64,000 nt of DNA, from the NCBI GenBank assembly GCA_027317945.1, contig DAHVQB010000009.1, positions 1 to 64,000 of the forward strand. Reading direction: 5' to 3'. Below the pieces are notes generated by a model, which had not been told where the DNA came from, searched no databases, and saw nothing but the letters and a program-made list of their open reading frames with translations. The stretch comes from Microcaldota archaeon (GTDB lineage Archaea; Micrarchaeota; Micrarchaeia; Micrarchaeales; Micrarchaeaceae). This document shows, in pieces, positions 19,522-28,995 of this stretch; positions within the stretch are counted from its first letter, which is position 1; the number at the start of each line of letters is the position of its first letter. Position numbers and translations under genes: made by a program.

Positions 19522-20829
19522 ATGCTAAGTAGGGTCCCATTGCGCCTTCGCGTAATGCTTATTCTTGCATCCTTCCTTCTCGTTTGCATTGCGCCTGCAA
19601 TCACGGAAGCCGCGGCACCCCTAAGCAGCGTGGCTTGCATAATAACAGGCACGGACATATCGATAGGGGCCTGCATAGCATCTTCTGCGCCGTTCTGGGC
19701 GATAGGCATAATGCTGTCGTTCGCTCTCGTAGGGTTCTCCTACATGCTGGGGGAGATATTCCAGCTGGGCTCGCTCAGGGGATGGTACAGGAATGAGCTT
19801 TGGGAGAGCGTAAAAACCATACTCATGATATCCGCGATATTCTCCCTCCTTGTCATATTCAGTTCCATGGCATCATCTCTTGCCGGAACCGGCAGCGCCC
19901 CTGCGTCCGCGGGGTTCAGCGGCCAGGTCTCCCAGAATCTCGGCGGCCTTTACTATGTTGCTAACAGTTACCTATCCTCATCATCAGGGTATGCCCAGAA
20001 CTCGCTCATAACCTTATTCGGCACAGCGTCTGGCGTAGACTTTATAAAGAGCTTAAGGTACAGCATCTGGTTCCCATATCCTCCAGTACCGACCCTTCCC
20101 CCAGAAGGAACCATAAATGCGCACTTCGGGTCCAGCGGCCCGCTCTTCCTGAGCAACATAATAGACTCGGATTACTCTGGGGGCTCGTCTTCCATGCTCG
20201 GCACTGCAACCACGTTCATAGTCCTACCGTCGCTTATACTGCTCCAGATAATGTCCGACCTGTTCACCAATATAGTCGCGCTAGGTTTCGGACTCCTGAT
20301 ACCAATAGGCTTGGTGTTCAGGGCAATACCATTCCTCAGGGGCTTCGGCGGAACTTTCATAGCAATAGGCATAGGGGTATCATTGGTATTCCCTATGTTA
20401 TTTGTCGTAATTAACATACCTATCAGCGATTTTGTTCTTGGACAGCAGGTCTATTGCGGCGGCAACGTCCAGACGCAATGTACGTTCCTCGGTTATTCCA
20501 CTTCGTCTTCGACCCCGACCCTATGGACTGGTGTTACCAGCGTGCTGAGCGGGGCGGTGTCAGCGTTGGCAAAGTTTCTGGTATCATCAATACCTACCGT
20601 TGGCGCATCACAGCAGTTCAATACAGGATACTACGCTGGTATAGATACTTTCCTGTCGACTTCCATATACCCTGCAGCTGACCTGATCACTTCAGTGATC
20701 CTCAACTCCATGCTCCAGTTTATGCTGTTAATAATAGATTTTATAGTGGGCTATACAATAACAAAGACAATAGCCACGAACTTGGGCGGCACCATAAGGA
20801 TTGGATTCGGGAAGATGAAGTTGGCATAG
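19522..20829 (+). CDS. VirB6/CedA-like polytopic membrane protein, paralog 1
   Basis: Signal peptide; VFRAIPFLRGFGGTFIAIGIGVSLVFPMLFVV family motif. Confidence 0.6.
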   Translation: MLSRVPLRLRVMLILASFLLVCIAPAITEAAAPLSSVACIITGTDISIGACIASSAPFWAIGIMLSFALVGFSYMLGEIFQLGSLRGWYRNELWESVKTILMISAIFSLLVIFSSMASSLAGTGSAPASAGFSGQVSQNLGGLYYVANSYLSSSSGYAQNSLITLFGTASGVDFIKSLRYSIWFPYPPVPTLPPEGTINAHFGSSGPLFLSNIIDSDYSGGSSSMLGTATTFIVLPSLILLQIMSDLFTNIVALGFGLLIPIGLVFRAIPFLRGFGGTFIAIGIGVSLVFPMLFVVINIPISDFVLGQQVYCGGNVQTQCTFLGYSTSSSTPTLWTGVTSVLSGAVSALAKFLVSSIPTVGASQQFNTGYYAGIDTFLSTSIYPAADLITSVILNSMLQFMLLIIDFIVGYTITKTIATNLGGTIRIGFGKMKLA

Positions 20830-20836
20830 TGATGCA

Positions 20837-22108
20837 ATGGAGACGAAGCATAGTAGTGGCATGCACGCAGCTTTCTTATTGTTCGCAGTGTTGCTCCTGT
20901 CAATTGCAGCCACAACCCCAGCCGCATCCACTGCATCGTCGGGCTCTGCATGCCCCATAACGACCAACCCGTACAATACACAATGGCTCCCGATAAACAT
21001 CATAGTGATAATGCTAAGCTTCGCCGTGATAGCGGTAATATACATACTGAGTAACGTCATGCCGGTATCGATGAGCGCTAAGCTGAAGGCTCTTGTGCAC
21101 ACCGAGATAAACCAGAACCTCGTCAGCGTGCTGATCATATTGGTGCTGTTGGGTTCTACCATAATGGTGACTGAATTTACGGCGCAGCTAGGCTCTACCA
21201 GCACCTTCCACTGCAATCCGTTTGCCGCTTCTGACTTCTATGTGGGCAACCTGACCTTCAATACGGGCCTCAAGCTTCTAAACAACATATACGCCGCATC
21301 CATAGGCTACGCGATAGACGCCAGGCTTTACACCGGCGTAGGGCAGAACGTTTATTCATCCGTAGTTGCGCCTAACGTAGCGTCATACATAGCAAAGACC
21401 TTCCTCAGCTTCGGCTTCTTCAGCATAACCCCTGTCTTCGCTGGCGATCTCGGCATATCCTACGCCATAATGAGCGACCTGCTGACAAGCGTCTTTACAC
21501 CAATAATGATGATAGCAATGGGCAGCATGTTCCTCCAGTACCTTTTGATACCGTTCATAAAAGGCGCCGCGTTCCTCATAATACTGCCGATAGCGCTTAT
21601 AATGCGCTCTTTCACATTCACCGGAGCGGGTTTGAGGACAGCGGCCAACTCGGTGCTGGCTTTGGCCGTAGCGATGTACATAATATACCCGACAATGGTG
21701 GCGTACAATCCGATGATAATATCATGGATATTCACTCCATGCCCCAACGCTACTAACTGGTGCAACCCGTCATTCTTGTACCTTGGTACGGCGTACGCGA
21801 TACCCAACATACCCGCATCCACGTTCTTCACCACAACCACTGCGCAGCAGGGCACGGTAAGCCTGTCCGGCATATCGATAACATCTTTGAGCATGGGTGA
21901 ATACGCCCAGATACTGTCTGCAGCGATAGACCCGGCTACAGTAATAAGCAACGTGCTCGGCATGGCGGACCAAGTCGCGCAGTTCCTATTTACATCAGTG
22001 ATGCTTTTTGCATTGGACATGACAGTAACAATGGGGTTCGGAGTCGGCCTGGCGAAGGCGCTTACAAGCGGCCTGGATGGGGCGTCGGCATTCTGGAGCA
22101 ACGTATAG
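20837..22108 (+). CDS. VirB6/CedA-like polytopic membrane protein, paralog 2
   Basis: IMRSFTFTGAGLRTAANSVLALAVAMYIIYPTMVAY; same order and topology. Confidence 0.55.
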   Translation: METKHSSGMHAAFLLFAVLLLSIAATTPAASTASSGSACPITTNPYNTQWLPINIIVIMLSFAVIAVIYILSNVMPVSMSAKLKALVHTEINQNLVSVLIILVLLGSTIMVTEFTAQLGSTSTFHCNPFAASDFYVGNLTFNTGLKLLNNIYAASIGYAIDARLYTGVGQNVYSSVVAPNVASYIAKTFLSFGFFSITPVFAGDLGISYAIMSDLLTSVFTPIMMIAMGSMFLQYLLIPFIKGAAFLIILPIALIMRSFTFTGAGLRTAANSVLALAVAMYIIYPTMVAYNPMIISWIFTPCPNATNWCNPSFLYLGTAYAIPNIPASTFFTTTTAQQGTVSLSGISITSLSMGEYAQILSAAIDPATVISNVLGMADQVAQFLFTSVMLFALDMTVTMGFGVGLAKALTSGLDGASAFWSNV

Positions 22109-22115
22109 TGGGTTC

Positions 22116-23687
22116 ATGTTAGTACTACCGAATTTAATATTGCAAAGCGCCATCGGCTCATGCGCGCAAGAGGCTGCCGCATCAGTGCCCACGAGCGCCT
22201 GCGCGGCGCAGACAAGCCTGGCCGCATTCATAATAATAGCAATACTGCTTGACGCGCTAATAGTCGCAGTCTGGTACATGCTTGGCTACATATTGAACGA
22301 TCAGAGGATAAAGGCCAACGCACGCGGCGAGTTCGTCCAGTTGATCGGCACAACGATATTGGTCGCTATAATAGTCGGGATCCTGGCATTTTTCGCATCT
22401 TTGTACATGTCATCTTACGGATCAGGGGTAATGAGCCCCAAGGCCATGTATTATACCTGCAATAACATAGCGTCAGGATCGAAGCTCACACTCTTCTCCG
22501 GCAATATGATCTCCACAACTGCGGGCTCTCCTCCGCTTCCCTTAAACTCGCAATCCAACCTGCTTGAGGGTTCGCCTTCGTTCCCGGGCATATGTGCCAT
22601 GGTAGCTAAACCGGCCTCATTCACGCAGCAGATAGACTATCCATTGGCGGCTTCGGACGTGCTTATAGCGAACTTGACAAACCAGACGCTTGTAAATCTA
22701 AACGCGCTCTTCACAATAGACACGTACCTTGGCTTCCTTGACAGCTTCACCCCTTTCGTCGAGCCGGCATGCTGGTCTAACCTGGAAGCCTGCCTCCTGC
22801 CCGGTTTGGGCACCATAAACTTTGACATGAAGATATCATTCCAACCATTCGCTGGCTACGATCTCATATTCAATTCATACGGCCCTCTCGGAGACCTCCT
22901 TGCTCTCGCTTTCGAGTCATATGTCGCCCAGTTCGTTTTCCTGGTCGTGATGCTGTTTGTATGGCCTTACATGCTATTCATCGGTGTGGTACTCAGAGCC
23001 ACTCCATTCACAAGGAAGATAGGGGGCCTATTCATAGCGATAGCAATAGGTGCCGTCATATTCCTTCCGGTGATGTACGCTATAGAGTACACGAACCTCT
23101 GCGCAGGGGTGCCGTACTATGTGCAAGGCGCCTCGGGCCAGCCGCTGTTCACCACCCCAGTTGGATGCACTCAGGTTAATCCGTCATCGTCTGCTGCACG
23201 CCAGCAAAGCACCGCTGCATTCGCTTTCAACTCGTTCGCATACGGTTACAACGGCATAACTACGCTTCCTGCGAATTCGCCAACAACGGGCAACTACTAT
23301 GATATAAACTTCTTCGTCATGCCCAACATGACATACATCGGTACGCATACGTACGACAGCAACAATGCCGCCTGTTGGCCCAGCGGCGGCATAGCCGCGT
23401 CAGAGCTTTCCGCGATGGGCTATTCGTTGTTACCGACGGCATTCGCATCCGCATTGCTTGGGGCATCCCCATCCGCGGTGTTGTCTTCATTCAACATAAA
23501 CATATTCTGTTCGCAGCAGTCAGCGTTAAGTCTGCTCTACAACCTATTCCAGTCATACGGGGTAGTGGGCGTAAGCGCATACTTCATGCCACTCATAAAC
23601 ATGCTCGTTGTCATATCGGCAGTCATAGGTCTTTCCGGCCTGCTTGGCGGTGACACTGAGCTGGCTGGGCTTGCAAAGTTAGTGTAA
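22116..23687 (+). CDS. VirB6/CedA-like polytopic membrane protein, paralog 3
   Basis: VLRATPFTRKIGGLFIAIAIGAVIFLPVMYAIEYT. Confidence 0.6.
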   Translation: MLVLPNLILQSAIGSCAQEAAASVPTSACAAQTSLAAFIIIAILLDALIVAVWYMLGYILNDQRIKANARGEFVQLIGTTILVAIIVGILAFFASLYMSSYGSGVMSPKAMYYTCNNIASGSKLTLFSGNMISTTAGSPPLPLNSQSNLLEGSPSFPGICAMVAKPASFTQQIDYPLAASDVLIANLTNQTLVNLNALFTIDTYLGFLDSFTPFVEPACWSNLEACLLPGLGTINFDMKISFQPFAGYDLIFNSYGPLGDLLALAFESYVAQFVFLVVMLFVWPYMLFIGVVLRATPFTRKIGGLFIAIAIGAVIFLPVMYAIEYTNLCAGVPYYVQGASGQPLFTTPVGCTQVNPSSSAARQQSTAAFAFNSFAYGYNGITTLPANSPTTGNYYDINFFVMPNMTYIGTHTYDSNNAACWPSGGIAASELSAMGYSLLPTAFASALLGASPSAVLSSFNINIFCSQQSALSLLYNLFQSYGVVGVSAYFMPLINMLVVISAVIGLSGLLGGDTELAGLAKLV

Positions 23688-23695
23688 GTGGAACG

Positions 23696-24940
23696 ATGTC
23701 AAATAAAAGAGCGTTAATGTTATGCGTCGTCATCGCATTGTTTGTCGGTGCGCTTCAGATGCAATTAGCATCCGCCGCTGCGTCTCCAACTACTCCGACT
23801 ACCCTATCTGAAGAATGCGTAGGCATAATCCCGCCACCCGGCACGCAGAGCCCAACAATAGTGAACATTGCAAGCTTCAGTTCGCTGATAGGCATATCAA
23901 TGCTGATAATACTTTTGATGACGGTCATAATAGCCATAGCCTATTCGCTGGGCCACGCGTTCGGCATAGACAAGCTCACAACTTTTGCAAAGACGGAGGC
24001 AGGCGAAATAGCAATAACCATAATCATTGTTGGCATATTCCTTGGCACATTCACGGCAACCAGTGCAATTGCGAATTCAAATCTGTTTGCGGCTGCAGGA
24101 AATTCGTTCAACAGCAACATCTTCCTTGACGATTGCAATGCGGTGATGAGCTCGTCTGCGGCCCTGATATCCCCGGAACTGGCATTTGTGCTTGATACCG
24201 GATTCATAAGCATGGCTTCTGGCGCATCAGTCAACCTTCAGTTCTCATCATTCGGGATATCCTTCCAGCCTTATGCCGGGGACCAGTTTCTTAGCTCCAT
24301 AATGCAGACACTGGAGAACATCGGCGGCATCATGACCGGCCTGCTGTTCGGCATGGGCATATTCCTCGCAGTGATATACGGCCTATTCCCATTGTTCCTT
24401 TTCGCCGGCATAGTGCTAAGGACCCTGCCGATTACTAGACCTGCCGGCGGCGCGATGCTGGGCCTATTTGCAGCATTTTACATACTTCTGCCCATAATGC
24501 TCCACTTCTTCCTATTCTATAACAGCAACTACATAACAGACAGCACGATAACTGCACAGGGATTATGCCCAGTAAATGGGTTATCGACATCTACTACGCC
24601 TCCTCCGCCCACCTCAACCTCGTCTACATCGCCGGTTCCGTGCAACACTGCGGGATTCTTCAGCGGCATAATTCCCCAGATTACAAAATTATCCACTGGC
24701 GCGCTTAGCGCAGCTATAGGCTTAGGTTCTACAGGAGCGAGTTCGCTGTCGATAATAGGCGCGCTGCTGAATGGCAACATAGTGCAGCTTTTCGTGCAGG
24801 ACATAATAGAGCCAGTGTTCTATACGATGGTGGCTTTCATACTATCGCTTGTTATGGCGTATGACTTCATGGAAGCTGTCGGCGACCTGCTCGGCGCGCC
24901 AAGCCTGAATGCGAGCACCATGCTGAAAAATGTGATATGA
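23696..24940 (+). CDS. VirB6/CedA-like polytopic membrane protein, paralog 4
   Basis: VLRTLPITRPAGGAMLGLFAAFYILLPIMLHFF. Confidence 0.6.
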   Translation: MSNKRALMLCVVIALFVGALQMQLASAAASPTTPTTLSEECVGIIPPPGTQSPTIVNIASFSSLIGISMLIILLMTVIIAIAYSLGHAFGIDKLTTFAKTEAGEIAITIIIVGIFLGTFTATSAIANSNLFAAAGNSFNSNIFLDDCNAVMSSSAALISPELAFVLDTGFISMASGASVNLQFSSFGISFQPYAGDQFLSSIMQTLENIGGIMTGLLFGMGIFLAVIYGLFPLFLFAGIVLRTLPITRPAGGAMLGLFAAFYILLPIMLHFFLFYNSNYITDSTITAQGLCPVNGLSTSTTPPPPTSTSSTSPVPCNTAGFFSGIIPQITKLSTGALSAAIGLGSTGASSLSIIGALLNGNIVQLFVQDIIEPVFYTMVAFILSLVMAYDFMEAVGDLLGAPSLNASTMLKNVI

Positions 24941-26106
24941 ATATGTCAAATGCAAAATTTGCAATAGCCTTGATGTGCGCCTTTATGTTGGCAGCGTGCG
25001 CAGTGGGCGATGCATCCGCAGGCGATCTGCATTACGCGTCCGCGCCCCAATACCTGATGAACGGCCCCACGTTGATGGCAGCTTCATCCCTGCCACTTGC
25101 ATTGACGAGTTGGGAGGGCATAGCAGTAATAGCGGTGCTCCTGATAATAGCTATAGCTGCAATAGTCTACATGCTGGCAGGCGCAACAGGAAGCGCCACG
25201 GCAAGGACATGGTCGAAGATGCAGATATACGAAGCATTCGTTTCGATATTGCTAATCGGCATATTCGGGGCACTGTCATACATGTTCTTCCTGAACCCAC
25301 AGGGCGCCTTCGCCGGCGCCGGGCTATTGCCCGGCAACGTCATAACGCATACCGGATGCTATGCCAGCAACGTAAATAACATATACAACTTATCCGCTTG
25401 CGACATGGGGGCGTTCATGGTGAACGCTACAAACTATTTCGCCACAATATACTACGTAGGTTTCATAGCTGCCGCCACTGTGCCTGGCGTAATAATAAAC
25501 GCAACTCCCTTCACCGTGATAGGCCAAGGGACAGTGTCATTCCAGCTGGGCACCCCAAGCTTCCTTCCGTCATCGCTTGAGTCCATGTTCGAGACGGGCG
25601 CCTCGGGCCTGCTTTTCCTAATACTGCTTAACCAGATACAAATGATACTGATATCTGGCTCCCTCCTATTCCTGTCGCTGTTCATGGTGCTTGGTCTGGT
25701 GGCAAGATGCTTCGGATTCACGCGGACATTCGGCGGTTCGCTGATCGCGTTGGGCCTCGGCCTCGGCCTGGTATATCCAATGTTGATCAGCATGACCTAC
25801 GGTTTCATAGATGTCCAACTCCAGTCGGCCAGCTGGGTCACTCTAGCAGGCGCCATATTCAGCACTCTGTATACGATGGTGCTGGGCACAGGGGTATCAT
25901 GCACGGTCAATGTGGCCCAGGCAGCTGTCCAGTCATCAACGTGCGGATATCTTGATACTGCGGTGCTCACCACGGGATATCTTATAGTGGGATTGCTGAT
26001 AATACCTCTGCTTAACTTCGCCATACTGGATGCATTCATCGTTGACTTCTCAAGGGCCATGGGAGAGCGCGTAGACTTCATGTCGATGATAGGTAGTGTG
26101 ATATGA
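24937..26106 (+). CDS. VirB6/CedA-like polytopic membrane protein, paralog 5
   Basis: VARCFGFTRTFGGSLIALGLGLGLVYPMLISM; ATGA overlap with previous gene. Confidence 0.6.
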   Translation: MNMSNAKFAIALMCAFMLAACAVGDASAGDLHYASAPQYLMNGPTLMAASSLPLALTSWEGIAVIAVLLIIAIAAIVYMLAGATGSATARTWSKMQIYEAFVSILLIGIFGALSYMFFLNPQGAFAGAGLLPGNVITHTGCYASNVNNIYNLSACDMGAFMVNATNYFATIYYVGFIAAATVPGVIINATPFTVIGQGTVSFQLGTPSFLPSSLESMFETGASGLLFLILLNQIQMILISGSLLFLSLFMVLGLVARCFGFTRTFGGSLIALGLGLGLVYPMLISMTYGFIDVQLQSASWVTLAGAIFSTLYTMVLGTGVSCTVNVAQAAVQSSTCGYLDTAVLTTGYLIVGLLIIPLLNFAILDAFIVDFSRAMGERVDFMSMIGSVI

Positions 26107-27215
26107 CATACGGCAAACTTTTACCTAAAGCCGCGGTGCTCCTTGCCGCGTTGCTCATAGTCGCAGCTCTGCCTCTTCCGGTCAATGCCGCCACATCAGG
26201 CAGCTGCAGTTCATATCCATCCAGCCTGGCAGGCCAACTAAGTGCAGAGCCATGGTACTGCCCGATAAACCAGCAGATATCATCGGAATGGGCCGCAGAC
26301 CTGCCATTCGTGTTCATCGCGGTCCTGTTGTCGTTCGCTGTCGCAACGCTGATAATAATGATAGGGGTGGCAGCGAAGAGCGACGCCGTTAGGAACTTCG
26401 GGATAGGCGAGCTTTACGAGGCCGTGGCAAGCGCCATAATAGTGCTCTTGTTCATCTACATATGCGCAACGCTGTTTGGCCTGCTTCCAGGGGAGATAGT
26501 GGGCCCGATAAATCCGTACGGCACTTCCCTCGGATTGATAAGCAATACGATAAACTCAGCGGAGACAATGTACACCAGCCTGTACAACGCCTATAGCGGC
26601 GCGGCTTACGCTGCTTCCGTGAATTTCTACATCGAGTTCCCAGAATCCACATTCTTCTCCTCATTCGCCACATTCGTGAACGCGGTAAAAGAAGAAGGTC
26701 TTCAGATAACCGTCATGGAACCGGTGCAAGTCATAGCAGGGGTCATCAGCAATGCCATCCTGGTGCTATGGTCCGAGTATTATCTCATAGTATTCTTTTC
26801 CGTTGCGGCCATACCAGTGTTCCTTATACCGGGGGTCCTGTTCAGGACGTTCCTGCCGACGCGGCCTTTCGGCGGCATGCTCATAGCGCTTGGCATAGGG
26901 TTCTACCTTGTAATGCCGACGCTCTTCGCCGTAGCGTTCTACTTCACCACGCCAGGGGTGGTGAGTACGCTAAATTCCGTCAGCTCAAACCTGAACGTGC
27001 TGGGTGCGGGCAGCGGCGTGATCAACAACGGTCAGCCCGGCGGCCCGATACAATACCAATTGCAGCAGGTCGAGCCGGAGATGAGCTCATTCTGGCTGAT
27101 GATACTGTTCTTCCCTGGCCTGATAATAGCGCTCACATACTCTTTCGTAACGCAGTTGGCGAACTTCATAGGCGGCGTGTCATACACCGGAAGCAGGCTG
27201 AGGTCGTTCATATGA
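26103..27215 (+). CDS. VirB6/CedA-like polytopic membrane protein, paralog 6
   Basis: LFRTFLPTRPFGGMLIALGIGFYLVMPTLFAVAF; ATGA overlap with previous gene. Confidence 0.6.
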   Translation: MTYGKLLPKAAVLLAALLIVAALPLPVNAATSGSCSSYPSSLAGQLSAEPWYCPINQQISSEWAADLPFVFIAVLLSFAVATLIIMIGVAAKSDAVRNFGIGELYEAVASAIIVLLFIYICATLFGLLPGEIVGPINPYGTSLGLISNTINSAETMYTSLYNAYSGAAYAASVNFYIEFPESTFFSSFATFVNAVKEEGLQITVMEPVQVIAGVISNAILVLWSEYYLIVFFSVAAIPVFLIPGVLFRTFLPTRPFGGMLIALGIGFYLVMPTLFAVAFYFTTPGVVSTLNSVSSNLNVLGAGSGVINNGQPGGPIQYQLQQVEPEMSSFWLMILFFPGLIIALTYSFVTQLANFIGGVSYTGSRLRSFI

Positions 27216-27314
27216 TGGCAAGTATGTCATGCGGAAGGCTTGGCGGATGGCACAGCAAAGTTAATAAAGATTAAGTGATAAGGTAGATGCGCGATAATCT
27301 AGGGTTGGGGTCCG

Positions 27315-28145
27315 ATGCAGATCAAAATATTTGTGCTCATGGCCTTCCTTGGCATGTCCATATTCTTCATAGCCCTTGCGGCAGCCCTCCCGCCCGGCAT
27401 AATGTTCGACATCCTTAAGATATTATTGCTCGCCATAGGCCTCATGTTCGATGTCATAGCTTTCGCATCAAGATTCTACACATACCTATTGATACCTGCC
27501 GTGAAGCAGAGGAGCAGGAATATAGTCCTAAGCGATGAGGAGCCTTACAACATATCCCCGTCCGCAGATTCCATAATGCACAAGGAGGGCTCAGAGTTCG
27601 TAGCTACGGTGTACGTTGCCATACCTTTGTACCGCTCGGCCACCGAGATGAGCGACGAGGAGAAGATGGACTTCACCAAGCAGGTGAGCAGGCTGGTGGG
27701 GGTCTCGAAGGACACCGTGCGCTTCACCTCTGAACTTTACGTGATGAACAAGGATGCGTACATACAGACGCTTAAGGATACGATAAATTCATTGGAGAAC
27801 GAGGCCGTCGAGCTGACTAACAAGAAGGACAAGGCGAAGGAGCTGGACCGCACGAAAGGAAAGCTGGCGATGTGGCACAACATGCTTGATAACATAGAGA
27901 AAGCGCAGTCGCTTGAGCTGATAACGTATGCAGCCATATCCGCCAAAGGGACAAAAGAGTTCGAGGCCGTTAGCATAGCACAGCAGAGGGCCAGGGAGAT
28001 GATGGCAGGCGTGGGCTCCGTATTCGGGGTGACGCCGAGCGTAGTCATCGGCCAGGAACTTCTCAAGTTCATAGAGCCGGAGTACCTAATACCGTTCTCC
28101 ACTGTGAGCGAGCAGCTCAGCAAGAACATACAACAGGTGATGTGA
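27315..28145 (+). CDS. membrane-anchored protein resembling VirB3 + VirB4 N-terminal domain (copy A)
   Basis: Two N-terminal TMs then soluble coiled-coil domain; immediately upstream of copy B and the motor ATPase. Confidence 0.4.
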   Translation: MQIKIFVLMAFLGMSIFFIALAAALPPGIMFDILKILLLAIGLMFDVIAFASRFYTYLLIPAVKQRSRNIVLSDEEPYNISPSADSIMHKEGSEFVATVYVAIPLYRSATEMSDEEKMDFTKQVSRLVGVSKDTVRFTSELYVMNKDAYIQTLKDTINSLENEAVELTNKKDKAKELDRTKGKLAMWHNMLDNIEKAQSLELITYAAISAKGTKEFEAVSIAQQRAREMMAGVGSVFGVTPSVVIGQELLKFIEPEYLIPFSTVSEQLSKNIQQVM

Positions 28146-28975
28146 TGGATGAAGAGGCAATAATGTACCTTATATTGACATTCCTCATAGCGCTAATAGT
28201 ATTCCTCGTGCTGCCATCGTTCGGCGGCGGGATATTCAGCATAATAGCAATAATACTGACGCTCATCGCCATTGTCTTAATAGTGATGTTGAACTGGGCC
28301 GACTTCATAATATTCCCATTGGTGACCAACGCACTAGGCATCACGTTCCAGCCGGCAAGGAACTACAAGATAGTCAAGAGCCAGGACGCCATAGTGAAGA
28401 ACGTGAACGGCCTCTATTATGCCACAGGATACGTGACCGGAAACCTGTTCCCCTATGTGTTCAAGCTGGAATCCAGGCAGGAAGAGGAGGACAGGAAGAT
28501 GCTCGCTGCACCGGACATATGGGAACGCGCGATAATGAATATAGGTTTCCCTTTCAAGTTCCATGTGCTTTCATCAGGCCTTGACATACAGAACGTCAGG
28601 GACGAGCTTGAGGGCAGGCGGTCCTATCAGGAGTTCCAGCTGTCAAGGGCGCAGCAAGGCAACGCCAATGAGATGGCAGTCACGGAGCTTAGGAGGAAGA
28701 TAAGCGTGCTGCAGACGAAGATAGACAGGATATCGCAAGGAGAGAAGCCCATCGCCACGGTGATGTACTTCGAAACGACGGCCGTGGACGTATCCGAGAA
28801 GGCAGCAGCGGACAGGCTCAATGCCCAGATAAAGAGCCTCCAGGTGGCCTTCAGCGGCATGGACCTGCAGTTGTCCAAGGTCGTAGGCAGGGAGCTGTAC
28901 ACGCTGTTCTCATTCAACTTCTCGATGCCGACAAGCCTCGAGGAGCTTTCAGCATTTTTCGATAGGCAATCATGA
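28142..28975 (+). CDS. membrane-anchored protein resembling VirB3 + VirB4 N-terminal domain (copy B)
   Basis: Two TMs then KLESRQEEEDRKML...FPFKFHVLSSGLDIQN...GMDLQLSKVVGRELYTLF, reminiscent of a TrbE/TraC-type N-domain. Confidence 0.45.
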   Translation: MMDEEAIMYLILTFLIALIVFLVLPSFGGGIFSIIAIILTLIAIVLIVMLNWADFIIFPLVTNALGITFQPARNYKIVKSQDAIVKNVNGLYYATGYVTGNLFPYVFKLESRQEEEDRKMLAAPDIWERAIMNIGFPFKFHVLSSGLDIQNVRDELEGRRSYQEFQLSRAQQGNANEMAVTELRRKISVLQTKIDRISQGEKPIATVMYFETTAVDVSEKAAADRLNAQIKSLQVAFSGMDLQLSKVVGRELYTLFSFNFSMPTSLEELSAFFDRQS

Positions 28976-28995
28976 TGTTTTACACGGTGGTATAA

